Positions 7,041-15,173 of a DNA stretch of 37,144 nucleotides are shown in pieces. Numbering within the stretch: position 1 is the stretch's first letter; each line of letters opens with the position of its first letter. The notes under the pieces were generated by a model. The model was not told the DNA's origin. It saw only the letters and a list, made by a program, of their open reading frames with translations, and ran no database searches. This stretch comes from Paludibacteraceae bacterium (GTDB lineage: Bacteria; Bacteroidota; Bacteroidia; Bacteroidales; Paludibacteraceae), in the NCBI GenBank assembly GCA_024401645.1, contig JAKSKR010000030.1, forward strand, positions 1 to 37,144, written 5' to 3'. Position numbers and translations under genes: made by a program.

Positions 7041-8963
7041 ATGAATAAACTTGTCCATATCATCACACTCTTGCTTGTCCAGTCCTTGCTTTTAATGGTA
7101 AGGGCCGACGATTGCAGTTCCGTTCGTTATGAAGATTGGACGTACGGACTCATAAAATCAAGCACCCCAAACGAGCAGATTGCCTTAGACAAGGAGTTGA
7201 TGATTGTAACTCATGACAGCATTAAGGCTATTTTCGTCTTCACAAATACCACCGCCGAAAACGTGGTAACGCCTTGTGCTTTCCCCTTTAATGTGAGGCT
7301 TCCTTTAAATGAGGGCCATGACGATTCGGGTAGGACCGATTCAATTTTGGTGATTAGCGAAGCTTACAACAGTAGAAACAACCACTTGTTGTGGAGCATG
7401 GCTCTAGACAAGAAGATTACTCCAACCCAAAACCGCAGCTATGAAGATTTTGCTGTCGACAAGGCTTCTGTTGCCGCTGCCAATAAAAGGTTGAGGAAAT
7501 ACACCTTTAACGACTATAAGGACCACATTTTGGCCCTAACCGATTATGAATATTTGTTGAGTTGCTGCATTCAACAAAATGGCCAGGATGTTCCCATTGA
7601 GAATGTGGGAATTGAAACATCTGTTTCTGAAAAGGATGGACTGCTTATGGATGTCTATTTCTACCATCACCTGAAATTTAAGCCTAACGAACAGATAAAG
7701 GTTGTAGTTACCTATCCCATAGGCTCTCTGCAATACAAAGATCCCAATGGCAACCATTATAGGATTAAATACGATATTTCTTCTGGTGGAACTTGGAAGG
7801 GTGGAAACATTAAGTCGTTCATGCTTTGTTCCGACTTGCTAATGGATTCTCATGCGGAAAGCCCTGTAAATAGAAAAATGGATTCATGTTCGTTTGGTGG
7901 CAGAATCCTTTATTACAAGCAGAATTATAGACCGCAACAGAACGACTATTTCATCTTCTACGATGATGACAGTTTAGAAGAATCTTACCGACAAACCTGT
8001 GATAAGAATGCTATTTTAAAACGATATTTGGAGCAAGATTCTTTCTTGATTCTAAATGCTAGCAATATCCCCGATAGTGAGAGGAAGGATTATGCCTTGT
8101 TCCCTGATGAAAAGAAACCGCTTTCGTTTGTTAAGGACGTAAAGTCTTCCACTAGTCAAGATGTTAAGCAACTCTTCGACGGTAATCTTTACACGTCTTA
8201 TGTGACACAGACGCCTTCTTGGATTGAATTTACGCTAACGCGGGCGGCCTACGGACCTTTCGTGTCTAACGGAAATATATCTAGTTCGCTGAATGAATTG
8301 CTCTTCAAAAGTAATCCCGATTCATTCCCTGTGTTCAATGATACGGCATGGGAGAATACGGCTAGAGTTAAGACCATGACTATCATGAATAAGGATACTC
8401 GTACGTTGCATCAACTATTCTTGGCTGATAAATATGGTTTGGGACCTCTTTTTGCTGTGAACGATTGGAATGGGGTAAATGCTGTTCTGTATCCTGTTTT
8501 TTTAGCGCCTGGCCGCTACCGCCTCACGTTTGGCGACACATATAAGGGCATCAAGTCTGGCAACGTGGGTTTAAGCGAAATCTGGTTCAAACCGTACCCT
8601 AAAAATCTGGTGGCTATGGTCAATGCCGAGCAGAAGGATTCTATCCAAATCTTCCAAGGGTGTTACAAACTTATTATTGGAAAGGGCAGTCGGGCCCTTA
8701 ACGACGATCTTTTACCTTCTAACTTGTTGCGTAGTCCCTACTCGCGTCTTTATAAGGAAACCCTTAAAGCGTATGGAACAGAGGTGAAAGGTGCCCAAGG
8801 CGACTCTATAAGGACCAAAACAGCCCGTCACAAGCAAGCTGTCATCCGCGAAAATTCTAACCTGTCTTTTCTGTTGCTCATCAGTGTTGCTGTGTTGGCT
8901 TTGGTTGTTGGTGGGGCCCTCATCTATTCTCGCCGTCGCAATCAGCAGTCGAAAAATGAATAA
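7041..8963 (+). CDS. Exported, C-terminally anchored protein (DUF4424-like and discoidin-like domains)
   Basis: The 640-residue protein has a signal peptide (residues 1-22, ending MVRA) and a single C-terminal membrane helix (LSFLLLISVAVLALVVGG, ~610-630) followed by a basic RRR tail, so most of it lies outside the cytoplasmic membrane. Residues ~40-260 contain the pattern IALDKELMIVTHDSIKAIFV followed by VTPCAFPFNV, which resembles DUF4424-type domains. Residues ~365-535 (LFDGNLYTSYV, SWIEFTLTRA, RVKTMTIMNKD, YRLTFGDTYKG) look like the discoidin-like NADase-type glycan-binding domain. No catalytic motif was recognised. A glycan- or envelope-binding role is inference. It is a single gene with its own promoter, converging on proB. 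Confidence 0.65.
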   Translation: MNKLVHIITLLLVQSLLLMVRADDCSSVRYEDWTYGLIKSSTPNEQIALDKELMIVTHDSIKAIFVFTNTTAENVVTPCAFPFNVRLPLNEGHDDSGRTDSILVISEAYNSRNNHLLWSMALDKKITPTQNRSYEDFAVDKASVAAANKRLRKYTFNDYKDHILALTDYEYLLSCCIQQNGQDVPIENVGIETSVSEKDGLLMDVYFYHHLKFKPNEQIKVVVTYPIGSLQYKDPNGNHYRIKYDISSGGTWKGGNIKSFMLCSDLLMDSHAESPVNRKMDSCSFGGRILYYKQNYRPQQNDYFIFYDDDSLEESYRQTCDKNAILKRYLEQDSFLILNASNIPDSERKDYALFPDEKKPLSFVKDVKSSTSQDVKQLFDGNLYTSYVTQTPSWIEFTLTRAAYGPFVSNGNISSSLNELLFKSNPDSFPVFNDTAWENTARVKTMTIMNKDTRTLHQLFLADKYGLGPLFAVNDWNGVNAVLYPVFLAPGRYRLTFGDTYKGIKSGNVGLSEIWFKPYPKNLVAMVNAEQKDSIQIFQGCYKLIIGKGSRALNDDLLPSNLLRSPYSRLYKETLKAYGTEVKGAQGDSIRTKTARHKQAVIRENSNLSFLLLISVAVLALVVGGALIYSRRRNQQSKNE

Positions 8964-8984
8964 TGGCGAGGGTGTATCATAATT

Positions 8985-9030
8985 GAACTGAACCCCGAAA
9001 GTTATTTGTCTAACTTTCGGGGTTCAGTTC
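8985..9030. terminator. Long hairpin between convergent genes
   Basis: A perfect 20-bp stem (8985-9004 with 9011-9030; core CCCCGAAAG/CTTTCGGGG) has a 6-base loop. It sits between the plus-strand gene ending at 8963 and proB ending at 9077, so it can stop both. There is no strong T-run on either side. It is preceded by GGGTGTATCATAATT, the 5' arm and loop start of the terminator cassette without the matching 3' arm. Confidence 0.75.
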
Positions 9031-9076
9031 TTGAGAAACACATCTCTTATTCTTTGTCTGCCAGTCGGCAGAATGC

Positions 9077-10171
9077 TTATTCGTTATTGAACAAATATAA
9101 ATAATCGTAGTGAACGATAGGCTTGTTGCCCTTTTGGCCAATCACCTTCTTGGCCTCATCGCTGCTATATTGTGCCTTTCCAACACCAAGCTGGGTGCCG
9201 TCGGCGCCAAACACAAGCACAATGTCATCCTTCTCAAAGTCGCCCTCAATGCGTTCAATGCCTACTGGCAAGATGGAAACAGCCGAGTCGCCTTCTATAA
9301 GTGTTTGTGTGCAGTTGGCATTAACGTGTAGCTCGCCCTTGGCAAAACCCTCGCTGTGGGCAATCCAGCGCTTAACGCTCGACGTTGGGTTTGGTGCTGC
9401 AACGAAACGTGTGCATAGCGTATCCTTCTCGCTGTCCATCAGGTCGAGCAGAATGTTGTCGCGTTTGCCGTTGGCAATAATCACCTCTAGGCCTTCGTCG
9501 GCAACCTTGCTGGCAATGTTCGTCTTGGTCTGCATACCGCCACGGCCAAAGCTAGACTTGCTGGTCTGTATGTATTCGCTTAAGTCGCGTTTGCCTGGTA
9601 ACACTTCGCGGATGACTTCAGAACCCTCGTCCTTCGGATTCCCGTTATAGATGCCGTCAATGTTGCTGAGAATGATGAGGGCTTCGTGGTCCATCATGGT
9701 CGCAATCAAGCCGCTAAGCTCATCGTTGTCGGTAAACATCAATTCAGTAACCGAAATGGCGTCGTTCTCGTTTACGATAGGTATAACGTTGTTGTCGAGC
9801 ATTACGCGCATGCAGTTACGCTGGTTAAGGTAGTGGTCGCGTTTGCCAAGGCTTTCTTTGGTAGTCAGAACCTGACCGCAAAGAATGTCGTGGTCGCTAA
9901 ACAGCATGTAGTAGCGGTGGAGTAGGCGGGCCTGACCAACGGCAGAATAGAGTTGGCGTTGCGATACCGCATCCAACTTTTCTTCTGGGTGTACTTGGCT
10001 TCGGCCAGCGGCACCTGCACCGCTCGATACCATCACCACTTCTATGCCGCGCTTCTTCAGTTCTGCAACCTGGTCTACCAATGCACTCATGCGGGTAAAG
10101 TCCAAACTGCCGTCGCTGCGTGTAAGTACGTTGCTGCCAATCTTAATGGTTACTTTTTTGTATCTGAGCAT
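9077..10171 (-). CDS. proB: Glutamate 5-kinase (proline synthesis)
   Basis: This 364-residue enzyme phosphorylates L-glutamate with ATP in the first step of proline synthesis, in the cytoplasm. The amino-acid kinase domain covers ~1-260: the N-terminal VTIKIGSNVLT nucleotide/phosphate-binding segment, the VMVSSGAGAAGR loop, PIVNENDAISV and the FTDNDELSGLIA segment are all present. The C-terminal ~90 residues (GELHVNANCTQTLI, IVLVFGADGTQLGVGKA) are the PUA domain found in longer ProB proteins, linked to feedback control. It follows proC on the same strand with a 174-base gap containing 24-bp tandem repeats, so co-transcription is possible but not certain. proA is not in the window. Length and motifs are typical. 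Confidence 0.95.
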   Translation of the reverse strand: MLRYKKVTIKIGSNVLTRSDGSLDFTRMSALVDQVAELKKRGIEVVMVSSGAGAAGRSQVHPEEKLDAVSQRQLYSAVGQARLLHRYYMLFSDHDILCGQVLTTKESLGKRDHYLNQRNCMRVMLDNNVIPIVNENDAISVTELMFTDNDELSGLIATMMDHEALIILSNIDGIYNGNPKDEGSEVIREVLPGKRDLSEYIQTSKSSFGRGGMQTKTNIASKVADEGLEVIIANGKRDNILLDLMDSEKDTLCTRFVAAPNPTSSVKRWIAHSEGFAKGELHVNANCTQTLIEGDSAVSILPVGIERIEGDFEKDDIVLVFGADGTQLGVGKAQYSSDEAKKVIGQKGNKPIVHYDYLYLFNNE

Positions 10172-10244
10172 CTTGTTATCTGTTTTCCGAACGTTCCGTC
10201 CGCTTTTTATATTTGTTTCTTTCTTCTAATGTCTAAACTTTTAT

Positions 10245-10340
10245 ACGTCTAAACTCTTAAACTAATAAACGTCTAAACCCTTAAACTAATTAACGTCTAA
10301 ACTCTTAAACTAATAAACGTCTAAACTTTTAAATTAATAA
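10245..10340. repeat. Four 24-bp tandem repeats between proC and proB
   Basis: Units start at 10245, 10269, 10293 and 10317, with consensus ACGTCTAAACTCTTAAACTA followed by ATAA. A partial unit (GTCTAAACTTTTAT) precedes them at 10231. The period is exactly 24 and only a few bases vary. It lies in the proC-proB spacer, about 70 bases upstream of the proB start. Copy number could vary by slippage. Confidence 0.9.
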
Positions 10341-10345
10341 ACCAA

Positions 10346-11128
10346 TTACTTGTTTGCCTTAATGCCGGCAATAACGCTCTTGCTGAAGCCGTTTTCTTCC
10401 ATAGCGTTCAAGCCCTTAATGGTCCAACCGCCAGGGGTTGTTACCTTGTCAATTTCAACTTCAGGGTTGCTGTGGTTCTGAAGGATGAGTTTAGCGGCGC
10501 CAATCATGGTCTGTGCTACAACTTCGTGGCAGATGTCTGGGCGGATACCCAATTCGCAACCTCCTTCGGCTGCTGCACGAATGAAGCGGAGAATGTAGGC
10601 AATGCCACAGCTAGAAATGCTGGTGAAGGCAGCCATCTGGCTTTCTGGAATTGCAATGGCCTTACCCAACTTGCCAAACATGTCAAGCACTGCCTGTTCC
10701 TGTTCCTTGCTAGCGTTAAGCGAACTAACGAAACTCATGCTTTCAAGCATGGCAATTGCTGTGTTCGGAAGGATGCGGAACAAGGTGAAATCGCGATTGC
10801 CAAGGTATTCGTTCACTTTTTCAAGGGCAACACCTGCTGCAATAGAAATGAAGGTATGCTTCTTTGGGTCGAGCGATGCTGCCAAGTCGGTTACTACAGG
10901 TTCCATCAACCATGGCTTAACTGCAACAATAACGTAGTTCGCATCTTTTACAATGTTCTTACCATCGTCGCTGACATTTACGCCTGGAATGTCCTTCTTG
11001 GTTGCTTCCAAAACGGCTTCACTCTTGTCTGCTACATATAGGTCATTGGCTTTTACCAATCCGCTTGTATAGAGGCCACGGGCAATTGCGCCACCCATGT
11101 TACCACCTCCAATAACTGCTACTTTCAT
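10346..11128 (-). CDS. proC: Pyrroline-5-carboxylate reductase (proline synthesis)
   Basis: The 260-residue enzyme reduces 1-pyrroline-5-carboxylate to L-proline with NAD(P)H, the last step of the pathway that proB starts. The Rossmann dinucleotide motif is at the N-terminus (VAVIGGGNMGGAIARGL), followed by YVIVAVKPWLM and FTLFRILPNTA, which are typical of ProC. The C-terminal oligomerisation and active-site segment reads VTTPGGWTIKGLNAMEENGF, matching the usual TPGGxTxxGL motif with a W at the variable position. It lies upstream of proB on the same strand. The length is normal for the family. Confidence 0.95.
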   Translation of the reverse strand: MKVAVIGGGNMGGAIARGLYTSGLVKANDLYVADKSEAVLEATKKDIPGVNVSDDGKNIVKDANYVIVAVKPWLMEPVVTDLAASLDPKKHTFISIAAGVALEKVNEYLGNRDFTLFRILPNTAIAMLESMSFVSSLNASKEQEQAVLDMFGKLGKAIAIPESQMAAFTSISSCGIAYILRFIRAAAEGGCELGIRPDICHEVVAQTMIGAAKLILQNHSNPEVEIDKVTTPGGWTIKGLNAMEENGFSKSVIAGIKANK

Positions 11129-11161
11129 TTCTTTTGGGTGTTTTTTGTTGTTTTTTTGTTT

Positions 11162-11178
11162 CTAACTTGTAAAGTTAG
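11162..11178. promoter_or_regulatory. Inverted repeat upstream of proC
   Basis: CTAACTT at 11162-11168 is inverted as AAGTTAG at 11172-11178, 34 bases before the proC start. It overlaps TAACTTTA on the minus strand (7 of 8 matches to the TAnnTTTG -7 box). It may be an operator over the proC promoter; no -33 element was seen. Confidence 0.35.
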
Positions 11179-11243
11179 TCATTTTTGCTGACTTTCTCCC
11201 TCGCTTTTGTGCCTTAAATGTTTCAGTGTTGCCGCTGTTTGCT

Positions 11244-11251
11244 TACTTTTG
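11244..11251 (+). promoter_or_regulatory. -7 box of the DUF2059-alkD unit
   Basis: TACTTTTG is a perfect TAnnTTTG box 23 bases before the ATG at 11275. A matching -33 TTG at the usual distance is not evident. Confidence 0.45.
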
Positions 11252-11274
11252 TGCATACACAAAAATTAATCTAA

Positions 11275-11742
11275 ATGAAAAAGTATCTTTGGGTGGCTTG
11301 CGTAGTTGCCCTGTTTTCTGGTTTCAATGCTTCGGCACAGTCGGTCGACGAAGAATATCGTCAGCTTACGGTTGAGTATCTTCAGCTGTCGAGTGTAGAT
11401 AAAACCTATGAAGTGATTGTTCCACAAATGTTGGAATCTGCCAGACTGATGGCTCCTGATGTGCCTGATGAATGGTGGGAGAAATTGAATGAAAAAATCA
11501 CTGATAAGTTTAAGATTGAATCTTTGTCTTATAGTATCGCCGAAATTTACATAAAGTACCTTTCTAAAGACGAACTCAAGGAAATTATTGCTTTCTATAA
11601 AACACCTATTGGAAGTAAGTTGGGTTCTCTAGCTCCCTCATTTTCTCAAGATTTTGTGAAGTGGGGACAGAATATTGCCATGGATATTATATCTGAAATC
11701 CTCAAAGAATTGCAATCAGACGGTTATAAAGTAAATATGTGA
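11275..11742 (+). CDS. DUF2059-type exported protein
   Basis: The 155-residue product has a signal peptide (MKKYLWVACVVALFSGFNASAQ) and a helical C-terminal domain. The segment YLSKDELKEIIAFYKTPIGSK is the characteristic core of DUF2059, a small exported domain of unknown function found across Gram-negative bacteria. The mature part is otherwise charged and helical, with no cysteine or catalytic triad. The stop is 4 bases before the alkD-like start, so the two are almost certainly one transcript; a functional link to DNA repair is not evident, since one product is periplasmic and the other cytoplasmic. Confidence 0.78.
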   Translation: MKKYLWVACVVALFSGFNASAQSVDEEYRQLTVEYLQLSSVDKTYEVIVPQMLESARLMAPDVPDEWWEKLNEKITDKFKIESLSYSIAEIYIKYLSKDELKEIIAFYKTPIGSKLGSLAPSFSQDFVKWGQNIAMDIISEILKELQSDGYKVNM

Positions 11743-11746
11743 TGTT

Positions 11747-12433
11747 ATGATGAACGATCTTCAAAAACAACTCTTTGCGCTCCAAGACAAGGAATATGCC
11801 GCATTTCAGGCAAAGCTCACCCCAAACATCCCAGCCGATTCTTTCATTGGTGTAAGGGTGCCTGTCTTGCGTAACTTTGCAAAGAATTACATAAAGAACC
11901 CCGAACATAAGGAGTTTATGGCCCAGTTGCCACATAAGTATTACGACGAGAATATGCTGCATGGTCTTCTTGTCTCCCAAATGAAGAACTACGACGAGTG
12001 TGTTGCGGCTACCGAAACTTTCTTGCCTTATGTCGACAATTGGGCGGTCTGCGACATTATGTCTCCTAAAATCTTTGGCAAGCACAAGGATGCCTTCTTT
12101 GAAAAGATAAGGGAGTGGAGTGCCTCTAACCATGTCTATACCAGTCGCTTTGGAATTGAAATGCTCATGTCTTTCTACCTCGATGCCGACTTTAAGCCCG
12201 AGTATCTCGAATTGCCGGCTGCGGCTCGTGGCGAAGACTACTACCTGAAAATGATGGTGGCTTGGTTCTTTGCAACTGCCCTGGCTAAACAGTGGGATGC
12301 AACCTTGCCCTACTTGCAGAAACAGGTTCTGGAGCCTTGGACGCACAACAAGGCCATACAGAAAGCTAGGGAAAGTTTCCGCATAACACCAGAGCAGAAG
12401 GAATACCTCAACACTTTGAAAATTAAGAAATAA
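11747..12433 (+). CDS. AlkD-like DNA alkylation repair glycosylase
   Basis: The 228-residue protein matches the AlkD/DNA alkylation repair family of HEAT-like helical repeats, which remove N3- and N7-alkylated purines from DNA. Visible family features are FIGVRVPVLRNFAKNY near the N-terminus, the catalytic segment VDNWAVCDIM (a Trp four residues before an Asp, as in B. cereus AlkD W109/D113), and MMVAWFFATAL near the position of the second active-site Trp. The C-terminal HNKAIQKARES is also family-typical. The start at 11747 (MMNDLQ) could equally be the second ATG at 11750. It follows the DUF2059 gene by 4 bases. Substrate range is inferred from family. Confidence 0.85.
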   Translation: MMNDLQKQLFALQDKEYAAFQAKLTPNIPADSFIGVRVPVLRNFAKNYIKNPEHKEFMAQLPHKYYDENMLHGLLVSQMKNYDECVAATETFLPYVDNWAVCDIMSPKIFGKHKDAFFEKIREWSASNHVYTSRFGIEMLMSFYLDADFKPEYLELPAAARGEDYYLKMMVAWFFATALAKQWDATLPYLQKQVLEPWTHNKAIQKARESFRITPEQKEYLNTLKIKK

Positions 12434-12524
12434 GTTCTCTATAACCCTTTTGTGTCTGCACTTCTTCCATTTCAATGCATCCTCTTTCTTCGTAAAAATG
12501 TTTTATGTTTTAAGTTTTTAAAGG

Positions 12525-12532
12525 TAACTTTG
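12525..12532 (+). promoter_or_regulatory. -7 box of menB-menC
   Basis: TAACTTTG, a perfect TAnnTTTG box, lies 23 bases before the menB ATG. The upstream region is AT-rich, but a clear TTG at the -33 position is missing. Confidence 0.5.
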
Positions 12533-12555
12533 AAAAAACAAAATAAATAATTCTT

Positions 12556-13374
12556 ATGGAACGTAATTGGGAAAAGATAAAGGACTACGAAGACATTCGT
12601 TTCGAGTTCTTCGAAGGTATAGCAAAGATTACCATCTGCCGTGAAAGGGTACGCAACGCTTTCCGCCCTCAAACCAACAAGGAAATGCTCGATGCCTTTG
12701 CCATTTGCCGCGAAACGCCAGAGATTGGTGTCGTAATCCTCACCGGTCAGGGCGACAAGGCTTTCTGTTCGGGTGGTGACCAAAATTACAAGAGCCGCGG
12801 TGGTTATGTGGGCGACGATGGTGTGCCACGTCTTAACGTGCTCGACCTTCACAAGGCCATCCGCTCACTTCCTAAACCTACCATCGCCATGGTCAATGGT
12901 TATGCTATTGGTGGTGGACACGTTCTCCACTTGGTTTGCGACCTCACCATTGCTTCCGAGAATGCCATCTTTGGTCAAACTGGTCCAAAGGTTGGTAGTT
13001 TCGATGCTGGTTTCGGTTCTTCTTACTTGGCTCGTATCGTTGGCCAGAAGAAGGCACGCGAAATCTGGTTCCTTTGCCGCCAGTACTCGGCTCAAGAAGC
13101 CCTCGAAATGGGTATGGTCAACAAGGTTGTGCCTTTCGACAAGTTGGAAGACGAAACGGTAGAGTGGTGTAAGATTATGTTGGAACGCAGCCCTATGGCC
13201 CTTCGTATGATTAAGCGTGGCTTGAACGCCGAACTCGATGGTCAGGAAGGTATTATGCAGTTGGCGGGCGATGCCACTCTCATGTTCTACATGATGGACG
13301 AGGCGCAGGAAGGACGCAATGCTTTCTTGCAGAAACGTAAACCCGATTTTTCAAAGTTCCCTAAATTCCCTTAA
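12556..13374 (+). CDS. menB: 1,4-dihydroxy-2-naphthoyl-CoA synthase
   Basis: The 272-residue crotonase-family enzyme closes the second ring of the menaquinone head group from O-succinylbenzoyl-CoA. It has the oxyanion-hole segment AFCSGGDQ, the long MenB-type insertion with KSRGGY, the [16 protein letters not shown] segment, and [14 protein letters not shown], containing the active-site Asp of MenB. The C-terminal [20 protein letters not shown] is also characteristic. The next gene, menC, starts 5 bases after the stop. Menaquinone is the respiratory quinone of anaerobic Bacteroidales. The other men genes are not in the window. Confidence 0.96.
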   Translation: MERNWEKIKDYEDIRFEFFEGIAKITICRERVRNAFRPQTNKEMLDAFAICRETPEIGVVILTGQGDKAFCSGGDQNYKSRGGYVGDDGVPRLNVLDLHKAIRSLPKPTIAMVNGYAIGGGHVLHLVCDLTIASENAIFGQTGPKVGSFDAGFGSSYLARIVGQKKAREIWFLCRQYSAQEALEMGMVNKVVPFDKLEDETVEWCKIMLERSPMALRMIKRGLNAELDGQEGIMQLAGDATLMFYMMDEAQEGRNAFLQKRKPDFSKFPKFP

Positions 13375-13379
13375 TTGAA

Positions 13380-14417
13380 ATGTTAAATGCTTCATATTCA
13401 CGTTATGTGCTTAAGTTCAACGAGCCCGGTGGCACATCGCGTGGGGTAATGCACGAGAAGGAGACCTTCTTCATACGCATTCAAGACGAGGAACACCCCG
13501 ACGTTGTCGGTATTGGCGAATGTGGACTTTTCCGCGGATTGTCTGTTGAAGATACGCCCGATTATGAAAAGGTGCTTGCCGACTGCTGCTGGAATTTCGA
13601 TGCCTATGAACCCGATTTCCGCGAGCGCTTCCGTAATTACCCTTCCATCCTTATGGGCATAGAAACGGCTTTGGCCGACTTGCTCAATGGCGGTAAGCAA
13701 CAGCCTTTCAAGTCCGATTTTACGGAACAGAAGGGCGAAATTCAAATCAACGGATTGGTTTGGATGGGAACGAAGGCCGAAATGCAGGAACGCTTGGAAC
13801 AGAAGCTCCGCAATGGTTTCCGTTGCGTGAAACTGAAGATTGGTGCCATCAATTTCGAAGATGAGCTCGAACTCATCCGTTCCATTCGTGAACGTTATTC
13901 CGAACAAGATGTCACCATCCGTGTCGATGCAAACGGCGGTTTCTCGGTAGAAGAGGCGCCTGCTTGTCTCGAAAAGTTGGCAAAACTTGGCATTCATTCC
14001 ATCGAACAGCCAATCAAGGCTGGGCAGATTGATGCCCTTACCCGTTTGTGTGCCAACACACCTATCCCTATTGCGCTCGACGAGGAGCTTATCCCTATTT
14101 TAGGTAAGGATGAACGTGAGCAGTTGGTGCGCGAGGTTAAGCCACAGTTCCTAGTGCTGAAACCTACCTTACACGGTGGTTTTTCGGGCGCACAGGAGTG
14201 GATTGATGCTGCCGAGGCGAATGGTATTGGTTGGTGGATTACGTCGGCTCTAGAGTCAAATGTAGGCCTTAACGCCATTGCACAGTGGACCTATCTCAAG
14301 AACAACCCTTTACCGCAAGGTTTAGGCACAGGTGGGGTCTTCTCAAACAACCTTCCTGCCCAACTCGAACTCGTTGGCGACCGTTTGCGCTATGCCCCTC
14401 AACTACCAGAATGGTAA
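13380..14417 (+). CDS. menC: o-Succinylbenzoate synthase
   Basis: The 345-residue protein is an enolase-superfamily enzyme that dehydrates SHCHC to o-succinylbenzoate. The barrel contains the expected series: the KLKIG Lys pair (~146-149), VDANGGF (metal Asp), IEQP (metal Glu), ALDEEL (metal Asp), and LVLKPTLHGGF with the second catalytic Lys. The N-terminal capping domain includes VGIGECGLFRGLS. It is co-transcribed with menB (5-base spacer) and ends before a strong terminator. In this order MenC makes the precursor that, after CoA activation by MenE elsewhere, feeds MenB. Confidence 0.92.
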   Translation: MLNASYSRYVLKFNEPGGTSRGVMHEKETFFIRIQDEEHPDVVGIGECGLFRGLSVEDTPDYEKVLADCCWNFDAYEPDFRERFRNYPSILMGIETALADLLNGGKQQPFKSDFTEQKGEIQINGLVWMGTKAEMQERLEQKLRNGFRCVKLKIGAINFEDELELIRSIRERYSEQDVTIRVDANGGFSVEEAPACLEKLAKLGIHSIEQPIKAGQIDALTRLCANTPIPIALDEELIPILGKDEREQLVREVKPQFLVLKPTLHGGFSGAQEWIDAAEANGIGWWITSALESNVGLNAIAQWTYLKNNPLPQGLGTGGVFSNNLPAQLELVGDRLRYAPQLPEW

Positions 14418-14433
14418 ATTGGTCTAATACACT

Positions 14434-14479
14434 ATAAACAACAAAGGTGAGTCGTTTCCGGCTCACCTTTGTTGTTTAT
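14434..14479 (+). terminator. Terminator of menB-menC
   Basis: A perfect 18-bp stem (14434-14451 with 14462-14479; core CAAAGGTGAG/CTCACCTTTG) surrounds a 10-base loop. The outer part of the 3' arm is T-rich, so it can also act on the opposite strand, where the arm is again followed by A/T-rich sequence. Confidence 0.88.
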
Positions 14480-14535
14480 TTATGCTTTCGTTAATAAACC
14501 AATACGTTCATCAACCCGTTTAAATCCATAACCAG

Positions 14536-14590
14536 TCAACTAATCAACTAATCAACTAATCAACTCGTCAACTATCAACTAATCAACTTA
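14536..14590. repeat. 8-bp tandem repeat TCAACTAA
   Basis: There are seven near-perfect TCAACTAA units (one shortened to seven bases), followed by similar AAACTAGTTAACTC. It lies in the spacer between menC and the lipoprotein gene at 14604, downstream of both, so it is probably non-regulatory. Confidence 0.85.
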
Positions 14591-14603
14591 TAAACTAGTT
14601 AAC

Positions 14604-15038
14604 TCAATCTCTCTGGTAGTGGTATTCATGACCATCGTGTGCTTGAAGAATAAGTTCTCGGTTGCTGAATTTCTTGACGTAGAACTCTTCGTGGTCACCA
14701 TTACGATAGTGAATGTGAATATAGCCGTGGTCTATGCTGATTGAACCACCATCGTATTCGTAGTTGTGGCAGTCGTACATGTGCATGTACCAATTGCGGT
14801 ATTCAAAGTATGAGTCATATTCGCATTGGCTCAATCCGTGGCGAGAGTATGGGTACCAACGGCCATAGCTGATGTAGTTGTATATATCTAGGTCACGATT
14901 GTGCCAATAGTTGTTATCGTAGTGGTAGTCGTCGTGCCAATAATAGTCGTCATAGTAATCATCGGTCTCAACTACGCAACCGTTACCAAGGAACAAGAAT
15001 CCGATTAGGATTGGTAATATTTTCACTAGTTTTTTCAT
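14604..15038 (-). CDS. Tyr/His/Asp-rich small lipoprotein
   Basis: I chose the ATG at 15038 (an in-frame ATG exists at 15131) because the product then starts with a standard lipoprotein signal, MKKLVKILPILIGFLFLGNGC, with C21 as the lipidated residue, and a -7 box lies just upstream at 15069-15076. The mature ~124 residues begin with a very Tyr/Asp/His-rich run (DDYYDDYYWHDDYHY), followed by a domain with SIDHGYIHIHYRNGDHEEF. The density of His, Asp and Tyr suggests metal binding, but no known family was recognised. Function is unknown. Confidence 0.68.
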   Translation of the reverse strand: MKKLVKILPILIGFLFLGNGCVVETDDYYDDYYWHDDYHYDNNYWHNRDLDIYNYISYGRWYPYSRHGLSQCEYDSYFEYRNWYMHMYDCHNYEYDGGSISIDHGYIHIHYRNGDHEEFYVKKFSNRELILQAHDGHEYHYQRD

Positions 15039-15068
15039 AACGTCTTGAATTAATTGTTTTTTGATTTT

Positions 15069-15076
15069 CAAAGATA
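15069..15076 (-). promoter_or_regulatory. -7 box of the lipoprotein gene
   Basis: On the minus strand this reads TATCTTTG, a perfect TAnnTTTG box, 30 bases upstream of the chosen start. It falls inside the longer reading frame and so supports the internal ATG. Confidence 0.5.
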
Positions 15077-15116
15077 CAAAACTTGTGCCAATATCTATTT
15101 CCAATATATGCAAAAA

Positions 15117-15140
15117 ACGCACTTCGGTCACGAAGTGCGT
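15117..15140 (-). terminator. Terminator of the gene at 15174
   Basis: ACGCACTTCG pairs with CGAAGTGCGT around the loop GTCA. On the minus strand the stem is followed by TTTTTT, a standard intrinsic terminator just past the stop of the upstream minus-strand gene. Confidence 0.88.
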
Positions 15141-15173
15141 CTCTTTCGTCGATTCTTTTTGGAATCGGTCGCT

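Noticed and set aside
10245..10340. The 24-bp repeats as a CRISPR or iteron origin
   Set aside because: The units are directly contiguous without spacers, and there is no replication gene near; a simple tandem repeat is the better description.
15038..15131. Extended N-terminus of the Tyr-rich lipoprotein from the ATG at 15131
   Set aside because: It would bury the lipoprotein signal 31 residues inside the protein and includes the TATCTTTG promoter box.
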